The notes below the pieces were generated by a model. The model did no database searches and was not told where the DNA came from. It saw only the letters and a list, made by a program, of their open reading frames with translations. Shown piece by piece: positions 7,843 to 15,201 of a DNA stretch of 30,520 nucleotides. A program made the position numbers and the translations under genes. Source of the stretch: Pseudomonadota bacterium (GTDB taxonomy: Bacteria; Pseudomonadota; Alphaproteobacteria; Rhizobiales; Xanthobacteraceae); assembly GCA_023432885.1 (NCBI GenBank), contig JAEZEU010000240.1, positions 1 to 30,520 on the forward strand, in the 5' to 3' direction. Each line of letters opens with the position of its first letter. Position 1 is the first letter of the stretch.

Positions 7843-7937
7843 CGATGCACTTCCCGGTCGGAATTTGGGAAAAAAGCCATTCAGCAGCGCTCGTTTAGCC
7901 CGAATGGGCACCCGTTCAAAGGGCAAATAACGCAATC

Positions 7938-8336
7938 CTATCCCGCGGAGGCCTCAATCGCCTCCATATCGGCGTCGGAGAGGCCAAAATGGTGGCCGAT
8001 TTCGTGGATCAGGACATGGCGGACGATATGGCCGAGCGTCTCCTCATGCTCGGCCCAGTAGTCCAGGATCGGCCGGCGGTAGAGCCAGACCATGTTGGGC
8101 AGCCGCGCAATGTCCTGGGTGCTCTGGTGCGGCAGCCCTACGCCCTGAAACAGGCCGAGCAGGTCGAACTCGCTTTGCGCCTGCATCTCATTCAGCACCT
8201 CGTCGGTCGGGAAGTCGTCGACGCGGATGATCACCCCTTCGCAGAGCTTGCGGAAGGTCTCTGGCAGGCGCTCGAAAATCTCGTGCGCCATCACCTCCAT
8301 TTCCTCGAGGGAGGGGGCTTTGGTCTCGGTCCACAT
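7938..8336 (-). CDS. Minimal zincin-like metallopeptidase family protein
   Basis: 132 residues of the small zincin family (Pfam Zincin_1 type). The signature is LIHEIGHHFGLSD, giving HExxH at H111, E112, H115 with H116 adjacent and D121 as a candidate third ligand. Upstream residues VDDFPTDEVL and LGLFQGVGLPHQS, with the segment RPILDYWAE, are typical of the family. There is no signal peptide, so it is cytoplasmic. GGGAG shortly before the ATG at 8336 supports the start. Family members are annotated as putative proteases, but activity is not established for most. It lies 95 bases upstream of leuD on the same strand, probably independently expressed. Confidence 0.9.
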   Translation of the reverse strand: MWTETKAPSLEEMEVMAHEIFERLPETFRKLCEGVIIRVDDFPTDEVLNEMQAQSEFDLLGLFQGVGLPHQSTQDIARLPNMVWLYRRPILDYWAEHEETLGHIVRHVLIHEIGHHFGLSDADMEAIEASAG

Positions 8337-8347
8337 GTCTCCCTCTT

Positions 8348-8400
8348 TAGAGCATGATCCCGAAGAGTGGGAACCGGCTGTCGGTAAAAAGCATGCTCAA
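8348..8400. repeat. Dispersed rhizobial intergenic palindrome
   Basis: Outer arms GAGCATG (8350-8356) and CATGCTC (8392-8398) are perfect inverted repeats around a core with GAAGAGTGGGAACCGG. This matches the pattern of a very common palindromic element in Rhizobiales intergenic regions (GAGCATGAT ... ATCATGCTC). It sits in the divergent gap between the zincin gene and the next exported protein gene. Confidence 0.7.
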
Positions 8401-8510
8401 AGCTGCGCCGTTCCGCGGCAAGCTTCACGCCGGTTTGGCTGCGGCCGGCGGTTGACCTTGGCTGGCCAATCAGAGACTTTACACGCCTGCAATAAATCCG
8501 GGTGGGCGTG

Positions 8511-8819
8511 ATGTACAGGATTGTGATGGCCGGTCTGGTGGCCGCTTTCGCGTGTGTGCTGCTGGCAGACGACGCGCAGGCGCAGACTGTGGCGCATGGC
8601 CTGCGCGTTGCACAGGCCGCGCCCGATGATGCGCTGCCGCGCCGTAGGCTCCGCCGCGTGCCCGTCTATCCGCGCGAGCATTTCGAACCCGACATTTATC
8701 CGCGCTACGACCCGGGCCCGAACGCGGTGCGCCAGTGCAATGCCTATTATGTCCAGGAAGCCCGGCCGAGCGGCACCGTGATCACCCCGCGCATGCATTG
8801 CGTCTGGCGGCCCGGCTAG
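8511..8819 (+). CDS. Small exported protein of unknown function
   Basis: 102 residues. An N-terminal signal (MAGLVAAFACVLLADDAQAQ, ending in an Ala-x-Ala type site) precedes a basic Pro/Tyr-rich mature part (YPREHFEPDIYPRYDPGP) and a C-terminal region with two cysteines (RQCNAYY, RMHCVWRPG) that could form a disulfide. I do not recognise the family, though such short C-terminal NAYY...CVWRP proteins occur in rhizobia. The ATG at 8511 is used; GTG at 8502 and ATG at 8526 are alternatives, since the ribosome site is weak. It is the first of three adjacent plus-strand genes for exported, low-complexity proteins. Confidence 0.68.
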   Translation: MYRIVMAGLVAAFACVLLADDAQAQTVAHGLRVAQAAPDDALPRRRLRRVPVYPREHFEPDIYPRYDPGPNAVRQCNAYYVQEARPSGTVITPRMHCVWRPG

Positions 8820-8834
8820 ACGAGAGGAACGGGC

Positions 8835-9146
8835 ATGAAGGCATGGCTGGGCGGAGCATACATCGCAGCGACACTCGTGCTCAGCCCGCCGGTGGCCGTC
8901 GCGGAAGCTGATGCCGCGCCGCAGGCGAAGATTCAGGCGAGGTCTGATGCGACGGACTTCAGCGCGCGTCGTGCCTATCGGCGTTATCCCGCTTATCCTT
9001 CCTACCCGCGATATCCCGCGTATCCCGCCTACGCGCGATATCCGTCGTACCCAAGCTATTATGCGCGGCCCCATTATTATCGGCCCTATCCATACACGGC
9101 GCCGGTGCCGTTCTTCCTCGGCTTCGGATATCTGCCTCGCTATTGA
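8835..9146 (+). CDS. Exported Tyr/Pro-repeat protein
   Basis: 103 residues: a signal peptide (AYIAATLVLSPPVAVAEA), a short linker, then a tandem Arg/Tyr/Pro/Ala region with units such as RYPAYPSYP and RYPAYPAYA, ending in YRPYPYTAPVPF and a hydrophobic FFLGFGYLPRY. No cysteine. GAGAGGA ends seven bases before the ATG and fixes the start. The gap of 15 bases to the gene upstream suggests one transcript. Such Tyr/Pro repeats suggest a surface or envelope-associated protein, but no function is known to me; the low complexity prevents firm homology claims. Confidence 0.7.
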   Translation: MKAWLGGAYIAATLVLSPPVAVAEADAAPQAKIQARSDATDFSARRAYRRYPAYPSYPRYPAYPAYARYPSYPSYYARPHYYRPYPYTAPVPFFLGFGYLPRY

Positions 9147-9297
9147 GAGCGCAGGCGATTTGTCGCAGTTCATCCCTGCGCTGCGCCCATTCATGACGCG
9201 TTCACCTCGCCGTAACTAGCTTCAGCTTTGGGGGCGACGGAGAGTGGATTTGTGCGGAGGCGGCCGCCTCCAGCACGAGCCGGGAGGTTTTCGGAGA

Positions 9298-9918
9298 ATG
9301 ATGATGATCTCGAGAACCGCGCGCGGGCTTGCTCGTCGCGCGGGACTGATGGCTATTGCCGCGCTCGCGGTGACGGCGGTTTCTCACGACCGCGCCGAGG
9401 CGCTGTCGCTGACCAGTCCTGCCGCACTGCCATCAGCGAAACACGCCAGCGACGGCATGACCATCGAAGTTCGTGGCGGACATCACGGTGGCGGCGGCTT
9501 TCGTGGCGGCGGTGGCGGATTCCGCGGCGGCGGCTTCCACGGGGGTGGAGGCGTTCGCGGCTTTCACGGCGGCGGAGGTTTCCGAGGGTTTCACGGCGGC
9601 GGTTTACGCGCGGCACATGTCCATCGCGGACACGTCCATCGCGGCGGCGGTTTCCGTGCTGCGCCGATTTATCGGGGCGGCGGATATCATCGCTTCGGTG
9701 GGCATGGTGTCCATCGCCACGCCTATCACCGGCCTGTCTTCCACCGGAGGCACTTCCACCACCGGCGCCACTTCGCGCCTGCCTACTATGGCTATTATCC
9801 GCGGTACTACCGTCCCTATCGTGCCTGCAGAGTGGTCTGGACCTATTGGGGTCCGCGCCGGATCTGCCGGCCGCCGTATTGGCACCGCCATCACCACTGG
9901 AACGTCCGCTACTGGTAA
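9298..9918 (+). CDS. Exported Gly/His-rich repeat protein
   Basis: About 206 residues. Three consecutive ATG codons (9298, 9301, 9304) follow CGGAGA; the third has the best spacing but all give the same protein. A basic twin-Arg-like start (RTARGLARRAG) and a hydrophobic core (LMAIAALAVTAVS) form a signal. The mature protein is a run of GGGG/FRGGG/FHGGGG units at about residues 60-105, then a His/Arg/Tyr-rich part (HRGHVHRGG, FHRRHFHHRRHF) and a C-terminus with two cysteines (YRACRVVW, RRICRPPYW) and WHRHHHW. The density of histidines suggests metal binding in the envelope, an inference only. A strong terminator follows. Confidence 0.72.
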   Translation: MMMISRTARGLARRAGLMAIAALAVTAVSHDRAEALSLTSPAALPSAKHASDGMTIEVRGGHHGGGGFRGGGGGFRGGGFHGGGGVRGFHGGGGFRGFHGGGLRAAHVHRGHVHRGGGFRAAPIYRGGGYHRFGGHGVHRHAYHRPVFHRRHFHHRRHFAPAYYGYYPRYYRPYRACRVVWTYWGPRRICRPPYWHRHHHWNVRYW

Positions 9919-9938
9919 GCAGGATGCTTGCTGGAACG

Positions 9939-9967
9939 AAACAGGCGCCTCGCGGGCGCCTGTTTTT
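9939..9967. terminator. Bidirectional terminator after the Gly/His-rich gene
   Basis: A perfect 8-bp GC stem (9942-9949 with 9955-9962), extended by A-T pairs on both flanks (AAA before, TTTTT after), with a five-base loop. The flanking A and T runs allow termination in both directions, fitting its place between convergent genes. Confidence 0.92.
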
Positions 9968-9989
9968 CATTTGAGACTATCGATCGCGC

Positions 9990-10211
9990 TCAATCCCAGT
10001 TCACGAACTTCCAGGACTTGAGCTTGATCTTCCATGGCGTCAGCGTCTCCAGACGCCAGCGCGCCAGGCGCGGCGGCGTATGCGCCATTCGCGAGCGTTG
10101 CCCGACGCCGCCGCTGCCGGGCATCGGATCGACCTCGACGGGCATGGCGCGGCGGCGATTCTGCCGCGTTGCCTCGCTGATCAAATCGACAAACTCAGGC
10201 TTCTCGGCCAT
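9990..10211 (-). CDS. Small basic protein of unknown function
   Basis: 73 residues, basic and soluble, with no signal peptide or membrane segment. It opens MAEKPEFVDLISEATRQNRRRAM and ends with a Trp/Lys-rich tail (LTPWKIKLKSWKFVNWD). An excellent AGGAGA site six to seven bases before the ATG makes it a convincing gene despite its size. It lies just downstream of leuC on the same strand (85-base gap) and ends against a bidirectional terminator, so it may be transcribed with leuC. I do not recognise the family. Confidence 0.72.
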   Translation of the reverse strand: MAEKPEFVDLISEATRQNRRRAMPVEVDPMPGSGGVGQRSRMAHTPPRLARWRLETLTPWKIKLKSWKFVNWD

Positions 10212-10296
10212 GACCGTCTCCTTCTTGCGAAGGGCAGTCTGCCCGCGGGGGCCTTAACGGAGCGTTTCAGGAATATATCGAACTGACGGAAGCGGC

Positions 10297-11703
10297 TTAT
10301 CGCCACTCCCTCACGTCGACGAAGTGCCCAGCGATCGCCGCGGCCGCCGCCATGGCGGGCGAGACGAGGTGCGTGCGGCCCTTGAAGCCCTGGCGGCCCT
10401 CGAAATTGCGGTTCGAGGTGGAGGCGCAGCGCTCTTCCGGCTTCAGCTTGTCCGGGTTCATCGCAAGACACATCGAGCAGCCGGGCTCGCGCCATTCGAA
10501 TCCCGCCGCAATGAAGATCTTGTCCAGGCCTTCGGCTTCCGCCTGCTCCTTCACGATGCCCGAGCCCGGCACGACCATGGCGTTGACGTTGGCGTTGACC
10601 GTCTTGCCTTCGGCGATCTTGGCCGCGGCGCGCAGATCCTCGATGCGACCGTTGGTGCAGGAGCCGATGAAGACACGGTCGAGCCTGATGTCGGTGATCT
10701 TCGTGCCCGCGGTCAGGCCCATATATTTCAGCGCGCGATGTTTCGAGAGCCGCTTGGCTTCATCCTCGATCTTGTCAGGATCGGGCACGAAGCCGGTCAC
10801 CGAGATCACGTCCTCGGGCGAGGTGCCCCAGGTCACGATCGGCGGCAGCTTGGCGGCATCGAGACGCAGTTCATGGTCGAAATGCGCGCCGTCGTCGGAG
10901 CGCAGCGTCTCCCAGTAACGCATCGCCGCATCCCAGTCGGCGCCCTTTGGCGCCTTGGGACGGCCGCGCAGGAAGTCGAACGCCTTCTGGTCGGGCGCAA
11001 CGAGACCGGCGCGGGCGCCGCCCTCGATCGACATGTTGCAGACCGTCATGCGGCCTTCCATCGAGAGCGAGCGGATCGCCTCGCCGGCGTATTCCAGCAC
11101 ATAGCCGGTGCCGCCGGCGGTGCCGATCTCGCCGATGATGGCGAGGATGATGTCCTTGCCGGTGACGCCGTCGGGCAGCTTGCCGTCGACGGTGACGCGC
11201 ATGTTTCTGGCCTTCTTCTGGATCAGCGTCTGCGTTGCGAGGACGTGCTCGACTTCAGAGGTGCCGATGCCGTGCGCCAGCGCGCCGAACGCGCCATGCG
11301 TGGAGGTGTGGCTGTCACCGCACACGATGGTGGTGCCGGGCAGCGTAAAACCCTGCTCGGGGCCGATGACGTGGACGATGCCCTGGCGTTTGTCGAACTC
11401 GTCATAATACTCGACGCCGAATTCCCTCGCGTTTTCCGCCAAGGCCTTGATCTGCTCGATGCTCTCGGGATCCGGATTGGGCTTGCTGCGGTCGGTGGTG
11501 GGAACGTTGTGGTCGACGACGGCGAGCGTCTTCTCCGGCGCGCGCACCTTGCGTCCCGTCGCGCGCAGGCCTTCGAAAGCCTGCGGGGAAGTCACTTCAT
11601 GGACGAGGTGGCGATCGATGTAGATCAGGCAGGTGCCGTCCTCGGCTTCGTGCACCAGGTGGTCGTTCCAGATCTTGTCGTACAGTGTGGTCGGTTTGGA
11701 CAT
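10297..11703 (-). CDS. leuC: 3-isopropylmalate dehydratase large subunit
   Basis: Aconitase-family [4Fe-4S] enzyme that works with LeuD in leucine synthesis. The 468 residues match the family. The three cluster cysteines are C349 (FIGSCTNGRIEDL), C409 and C412 (PGCSMCLAMNPD). The N-terminal segment YIDRHLVHEVTSPQAFEGL and the substrate region CGDSHTSTHGAFGALAHGIGTS are typical. The ATG at 11703 gives the usual family start MSKPTTLYDKIW; the ribosome site is weak. A gap of 377 bases precedes it up to rplS and contains the rplS terminator and a possible short frame. It is separate from leuD, with opposite-strand genes between. Confidence 0.97.
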   Translation of the reverse strand: MSKPTTLYDKIWNDHLVHEAEDGTCLIYIDRHLVHEVTSPQAFEGLRATGRKVRAPEKTLAVVDHNVPTTDRSKPNPDPESIEQIKALAENAREFGVEYYDEFDKRQGIVHVIGPEQGFTLPGTTIVCGDSHTSTHGAFGALAHGIGTSEVEHVLATQTLIQKKARNMRVTVDGKLPDGVTGKDIILAIIGEIGTAGGTGYVLEYAGEAIRSLSMEGRMTVCNMSIEGGARAGLVAPDQKAFDFLRGRPKAPKGADWDAAMRYWETLRSDDGAHFDHELRLDAAKLPPIVTWGTSPEDVISVTGFVPDPDKIEDEAKRLSKHRALKYMGLTAGTKITDIRLDRVFIGSCTNGRIEDLRAAAKIAEGKTVNANVNAMVVPGSGIVKEQAEAEGLDKIFIAAGFEWREPGCSMCLAMNPDKLKPEERCASTSNRNFEGRQGFKGRTHLVSPAMAAAAAIAGHFVDVREWR

Positions 11704-11776
11704 GAGCGGTGGGCTCCGAATTGATGCGAACGAATGAGGCGCGATACGCGCCGGTCAACGGAACATGCGCGCGCTG

Positions 11777-11908
11777 CTAGAGCGCGGCGCTAAGCTCTGA
11801 CGTTGCCGAGGTCGCGAAGCGTCCGAAGAAGCGGCCGGGCAGGCGCGAGCGATCGTCGATCACAATCGGCGCGATGAACTGTCCGGCGATGGTCAAATCT
11901 GGAACCAT
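11777..11908 (-). CDS. Possible 43-residue protein or leader upstream of leuC
   Basis: A short open frame from ATG at 11908 to TAG at 11777, in the 320-base gap between the rplS terminator and leuC. The product would start MVPDLTIAGQFIAPIVIDD and end TSELSAAL. Its residue mix is protein-like, but no good ribosome site is visible and leucine is not enriched enough for a classical leu attenuator peptide. An AT-rich patch with TATATA just upstream on the same strand could be a promoter for it and leuC. I see no other gene in this gap. Confidence 0.25.
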   Translation of the reverse strand: MVPDLTIAGQFIAPIVIDDRSRLPGRFFGRFATSATSELSAAL

Positions 11909-12025
11909 TCTACAAGCATATATAACAGGCCGATTTGGAATCGCGAGTGCTTTCAGTCCTTACCTGATGAGCGCGCGTTCCCCGCTCCTCCGGATGATTG
12001 GCACCTGCGTCATGACAAGACACAA

Positions 12026-12057
12026 CAAAAAAGCGCGGGGCCGGGCCCCGCGCTTTT
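12026..12057 (-). terminator. Terminator of trmD-rplS
   Basis: A 12-bp perfect stem (12029-12040 with 12046-12057) with a five-base loop; on the minus strand it is followed by a run of T (A-run at 12026-12032 on the plus strand). It lies 23 bases after the rplS stop, closing the ribosomal operon before leuC. Confidence 0.93.
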
Positions 12058-12080
12058 CCTCACAGCCATGCGTACTCGGC

Positions 12081-12461
12081 TTACTCGCCGACGGCGGCGG
12101 CGCGGTCCGTCTTCTCGACGATGCGGGCCGACTTGCCGCGCAGATTGCGCAGGTAATACAGCTTGGCGCGGCGCACCTTGCCGCGGCGAACCACCTTGAT
12201 CGAGTCGATCATCGGCGACAGCACGGGGAACACGCGCTCCACGCCTTCGCCATAGGAGATCTTGCGCACGGTGAAGCTCTCGTTGATTCCGCGGCCGGAA
12301 CGGCCGATGCAGACGCCCTCATAGGCCTGCACGCGCGTGCGCTCGCCTTCGACGACCTTCACGTTGACCACGACAGTATCGCCGGGCCCGAAATCCGGGA
12401 TTTGCTTGGTGGCGGAGAGCTTGTCGAACTGCTCTTTTTCGAGCTGCTGAATGAGGTTCAT
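12081..12461 (-). CDS. rplS: 50S ribosomal protein L19
   Basis: Large-subunit protein at the 30S-50S interface. The 126-residue product opens MNLIQQLEKEQ and carries the family motifs FGPGDTVVVNVKVVEGERTR, QAYEGVCIGR, GVERVFPVLSPMID and the basic RRGKVRRAKLYYLRNLRGKSARI stretch. GGAGAT five bases upstream fixes the ATG at 12461; an in-frame ATG at 12473 is less well placed. trmD ends 108 bases upstream on the same strand, the usual trmD-rplS order, and a strong terminator follows. Confidence 0.97.
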   Translation of the reverse strand: MNLIQQLEKEQFDKLSATKQIPDFGPGDTVVVNVKVVEGERTRVQAYEGVCIGRSGRGINESFTVRKISYGEGVERVFPVLSPMIDSIKVVRRGKVRRAKLYYLRNLRGKSARIVEKTDRAAAVGE

Positions 12462-12569
12462 AGAAATCTCCATCGGCGGCGCGCCCAGCCTTCCGGGGGC
12501 TGCGCAAACGTCCATCTATCCTGCGCGGGTGCGGATTTGGCGCCCGTATAAGGCATCAGGGACCGCTTG

Positions 12570-13295
12570 TCACCCTCTTGTCGTGTCCTTTGGCCGCTTT
12601 TGCGCGAGGTGCGCGGCCCACAAATCCGGCCGCCGGGACCGGGTCAGAGCCTCCGATTCCGTCCGCCGCCAAGCGGCCACCCTGGCATGGTCACCCGAAG
12701 TGAGGATTTCGGGGATGGTCCGGCCCTCGAAAAGCTGAGGCCGGGTGTATTGGGGGTATTCCAGTAGTCCTTCGGAAAAGCTTTCCTCGGCACTCGAGGC
12801 CTCCTTTCCCATCACGCCTGGCAGCAGGCGGACGCAGGCATCGATCAGGGCCATGGCTGCGATTTCACCGCCGGACAGCACGTAGTCGCCGACGGAGATC
12901 TCCTCCAGCGCGCGGGCTTCGATCACCCGCTGGTCCACGCCTTCGAAACGGCCACAGACGATCAGGGGGCCTGCTCCGGCGGCTAGTTCCGCTACCCGGG
13001 ACTGGGTCAGTGGCCGACCGCGCGGGCTCATCAGCAGACGCGGGCGCTCGGGGGCGATGCCGGCGGCGTCGATCGCGGCGGCCAGAACGTCGGCGCGCAG
13101 CACCATGCCGGGTCCGCCGCCGGCCGGCGTGTCGTCCACGCTGCGGTGCTTGTCGGTGGCGACGGCGCGGATGTCGCGTGCGTCGAGTTCCCATAGTCCG
13201 GACGCCAGCGCCTTGCCCGCCAGGCTGATGCCGAGCGGACCCGGAAACATTTCGGGGAATAGCGTGAGGACGGTTGCGCGCCAGGGCGAGGTCAT
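12570..13295 (-). CDS. trmD: tRNA (guanine37-N1)-methyltransferase
   Basis: SPOUT-class knotted methyltransferase that makes m1G37 in tRNAs with G36 and G37, preventing +1 frameshifts. The 241 residues match the family. Motifs in order are TVLTLFPEMFPGPLG, VDDTPAGGGPGMVLRADV, LLMSPRGRPLTQ, IVCGRFEGVDQRVIEA and SVGDYVLSGGE, the last two forming the S-adenosylmethionine-binding knot. In many bacteria trmD directly follows rpsP and rimM. Here a plus-strand MarR/DUF1398 pair separates it from rimM, so trmD-rplS must have its own promoter, probably near the MarR operator region. Confidence 0.97.
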   Translation of the reverse strand: MTSPWRATVLTLFPEMFPGPLGISLAGKALASGLWELDARDIRAVATDKHRSVDDTPAGGGPGMVLRADVLAAAIDAAGIAPERPRLLMSPRGRPLTQSRVAELAAGAGPLIVCGRFEGVDQRVIEARALEEISVGDYVLSGGEIAAMALIDACVRLLPGVMGKEASSAEESFSEGLLEYPQYTRPQLFEGRTIPEILTSGDHARVAAWRRTESEALTRSRRPDLWAAHLAQKRPKDTTRG

Positions 13296-13341
13296 GCCCC
13301 TCCATTGCGCGTTGAGACGCGGAAATCAAACCCACCAGGAG

Positions 13342-13385
13342 TAGTTGACTAGGAAACCATCTCCGCATAGTTTCCTAGTCAACTA
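13342..13385. promoter_or_regulatory. Long inverted repeat, probable MarR operator over a sigma70-type promoter
   Basis: Perfect 16-bp inverted arms (13342-13357 and 13370-13385) around a 12-base spacer. Each arm begins or ends with TAGTTGACTA, itself nearly palindromic, as in many MarR-family sites. On the plus strand, TTGACT (13345-13350) and TAGTTT (13368-13373) are separated by 17 bases, giving a -35/-10 pair 26 bases ahead of the marR start. By symmetry a weaker -35/-10 pair faces trmD. Binding of the regulator would block both, so it may autoregulate and also touch trmD-rplS. Confidence 0.82.
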
Positions 13386-13398
13386 ATCGAGACTGAAC

Positions 13399-13860
13399 AT
13401 GGCTATCAAGATGCGCGAGATCAGCGGACTGGAGGATCACCTCGGCTATTGGCTGCGCTACGTCTCAAATCATGTCTCCAACGCTTTTCGTCGCAAGGTC
13501 GAGGCAAAGGGTGTGACAGTGGCGGAATGGGTGGTGCTGCGCGAGCTTTACGCCGGCAGCCTTGCCCCAAGTGCGGTCGCCGAGCGGATCGGCATGACGC
13601 GCGGCGCCATCTCGAAGCTGGCTGACCGGCTCGAAGAAAAGGCGCTGCTGACACGCGCGTCCGGCAAGAATGACGGCCGCTATCAGGAACTGGCGCTGAC
13701 GCCGGCTGGACGGGTTCTGGTGCCGCAACTCGCCTTGCTAGCGGACCAGAACGACGAGGAATTCTTCGGCCACCTGTCGCGCGAGGAGCGTGCGGCCATC
13801 GAACATCTGATGAAGGAAATCGTGCGCAAGTCCGGCCTGCGCGCGGTCCCGATCGACTGA
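13399..13860 (+). CDS. MarR family transcriptional regulator
   Basis: 153 residues with the MarR winged-helix layout: an N-terminal dimer helix (LEDHLGYWLRYVSNHVSNAF), a helix-turn-helix at about residues 50-80 (LAPSAVAERIGMTRGAISKLADRLEEKALL), the wing with TRASGKNDGRYQELALTPAGR, and a C-terminal dimer helix. The wing residues D and R are the conserved DNA contacts. The family are dimeric repressors that usually bind inverted repeats near their own gene and release DNA on binding small aromatic ligands or on oxidation; this protein has no cysteine, so a thiol switch is excluded. A 16+16 bp inverted repeat precedes it. The DUF1398 gene starts 23 bases downstream. Confidence 0.93.
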   Translation: MAIKMREISGLEDHLGYWLRYVSNHVSNAFRRKVEAKGVTVAEWVVLRELYAGSLAPSAVAERIGMTRGAISKLADRLEEKALLTRASGKNDGRYQELALTPAGRVLVPQLALLADQNDEEFFGHLSREERAAIEHLMKEIVRKSGLRAVPID

Positions 13861-13883
13861 ACTGCAAGCGACAGGAAGAAATC

Positions 13884-14285
13884 ATGCAAGCGAAGATCAT
13901 CGAGGTCCTGCAGCACTGCACGGATGCGTCCGACCAGGAACGAATTACCTTCCCCGAAGTGGTCATGAAACTGATGCAGGCAGGCATTGAGCGCTATCAT
14001 GCCGATCTCGTGCGCGCCGAAAAAATCTACTATCTGCCGTCCGGCGAGTCGCACAGCATTGCGGCTAGGCCGATCGAGGCGGCGCCGGCAAGCGATTTCG
14101 CTGCGGAAGGCGTGGAGGCCGCCGTTCGTGCCATCCAGCAAAAAAAGATCCGGTATTGCGAGTTCTGCGAACGCATCGCTGAGGCGGGCTGCGTCGGCTA
14201 CATGGTCTCGCTCGCCGGCCGCCGGGCCGTCTATTACGGCCGCAGCGGCGAGAGTTATGTCGAGCCGTTTCCGTCTGGGGCCTGA
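13884..14285 (+). CDS. DUF1398 (YbcV-like) protein
   Basis: 133 residues of the DUF1398 family, whose function is unknown. The family pattern includes TFPEVVMKLMQAGIERYHADL, KIYYLPSGES, and the C-terminal EFCERIAEAGCVGYMVSLAGRRAVYYGR. It has three cysteines besides C12, no signal peptide and no membrane segment. AGGAAG lies shortly before the ATG, and the gene follows marR by 23 bases, so the two form an operon under the inverted-repeat promoter. It ends directly against the rimM stop on the other strand (no gap). The MarR control suggests an inducible or stress role, which is inference. Confidence 0.85.
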   Translation: MQAKIIEVLQHCTDASDQERITFPEVVMKLMQAGIERYHADLVRAEKIYYLPSGESHSIAARPIEAAPASDFAAEGVEAAVRAIQQKKIRYCEFCERIAEAGCVGYMVSLAGRRAVYYGRSGESYVEPFPSGA

Positions 14286-14807
14286 TCAGGTCAGGGTGGG
14301 CTCTTCGCCCTCAATTTCCTGCGGCAGCTCGATCACGACCCGGCCGGCGGCGATATCGACCGTCGGCACCACGGCATTGCTGAACGGCAGCATCATGGTC
14401 GCGCCCTTGGGCGGGGCGATCTCGATGATGTCGCCGGCGCCGAAATTGTGAATGCCCACGACGCGGCCGAGCGGCTCGTCCGCTGCATTTACTGCAGCAA
14501 GCCCGATCAGGTCGGCGTGGTAATATTCGCCGTCATCGGTCGCCGGCAATTTTTCGCGCGGCACGTAAAGCTCGATGCCGTTCAGCTTCTCGGCATCGTT
14601 GCGGGTCGCGACGCCCTTGAAGGTCGCGACCATGTGATCTTTGGCCTCGCGCAAATTCGCGATCTCGAACTCACGCGTCCCGTCTTTTGTCATCAGCGGA
14701 CCGTAGCTCTGCACGGCCAGCGGGTCTTCGGTGAAGGTCCACAGCTTGACGGCGCCGCGCACGCCATGCGCAGCGCCGATGCGGGCGACGCAAACCGGTG
14801 CTGCCAC
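14286..14807 (-). CDS. rimM: Ribosome maturation factor RimM
   Basis: Binds S19 and helps mature the 30S head. The 173 residues show the N-terminal RimM beta-barrel (CVARIGAAHGVRGAVKLWTFTEDP) and the C-terminal PRC-barrel (EYYHADLIGLAAVN, GRVVGIHNFGAGDIIEI, MLPFSNAVVP). It starts with GTG at 14807; an in-frame TAG just upstream rules out a longer protein. It follows rpsP by 19 bases, the standard gene order. Its stop codon abuts that of the convergent DUF1398 gene, so there is no room for a terminator between the two. Confidence 0.95.
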   Translation of the reverse strand: MAAPVCVARIGAAHGVRGAVKLWTFTEDPLAVQSYGPLMTKDGTREFEIANLREAKDHMVATFKGVATRNDAEKLNGIELYVPREKLPATDDGEYYHADLIGLAAVNAADEPLGRVVGIHNFGAGDIIEIAPPKGATMMLPFSNAVVPTVDIAAGRVVIELPQEIEGEEPTLT

Positions 14808-14826
14808 CGCAATGCGCCGCTAGGAC

Positions 14827-15162
14827 TTAGGCCGACTTGGCGGCGGCTTCGGCCTGCGCCTTGCGCTCCTTGCGCGGCACGGCCTTGACCGGGTTCTTGC
14901 GCTCGGTGCGCTTGGCAACGCCGGCCGCGTCGAGGAATCGCATCACGCGGTCCGACGGCTGGGCGCCCTTGGCCATCCACGTCTTCACCTTGTCGAGGTC
15001 GAGCTTGAGGCGGCTCTCATTGTCCTTCGGCAGCAGCGGGTTGAAGTAACCGAGACGCTCGATGAAGCGGCCATCGCGCGGATAGCGCGAATCGGCGACG
15101 ACGACGTGATAGACTGGGCGCTTCTTGGTGCCTGCGCGCGCGAGGCGGATAACGACTGCCAT
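14827..15162 (-). CDS. rpsP: 30S ribosomal protein S16
   Basis: Small-subunit assembly protein. The 111 residues have the family core (MAVVIRLARAGTKKRPVYHVVVAD, RDGRFIERLGYFNPL, VKTWMAKGAQPSDRV) and the alphaproteobacterial basic/Ala-rich C-terminal extension (NPVKAVPRKERKAQAEAA). An AGGAGA site precedes the ATG. It lies 39 bases after ffh on the same strand and is followed by rimM, so ffh-rpsP-rimM is probably one transcript. Confidence 0.97.
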   Translation of the reverse strand: MAVVIRLARAGTKKRPVYHVVVADSRYPRDGRFIERLGYFNPLLPKDNESRLKLDLDKVKTWMAKGAQPSDRVMRFLDAAGVAKRTERKNPVKAVPRKERKAQAEAAAKSA

Positions 15163-15201
15163 GTTATTCTCCTAATTCGAATGCTGGGTGAATGGTGGTG
15201 G

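Noticed and set aside
9470..9670. Tandem DNA repeat or CRISPR-like array in the Gly/His-rich gene
   Set aside because: The repetition follows codons (GGC GGC, CAC GGC) within a reading frame with uneven units and no spacers; it is a protein repeat.
9228..9974. Overlapping plus-strand frames (Arg/Ser-rich) across the Gly/His-rich gene
   Set aside because: They result from the repetitive GGC/CAC codons in other frames; only the 9298 frame has a signal peptide and ribosome site.
1..11703. leuB, leuD and leuC as a dispersed leucine operon with novel layout
   Set aside because: Separate but neighbouring leu genes are ordinary in this group of alphaproteobacteria.
10324..11724. Very long open frame antisense to leuC (466 codons)
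   Set aside because: It mirrors leuC, whose motifs are beyond doubt; long antisense frames are expected from the codon bias of GC-rich genomes. It has no ribosome site and no recognisable motif.
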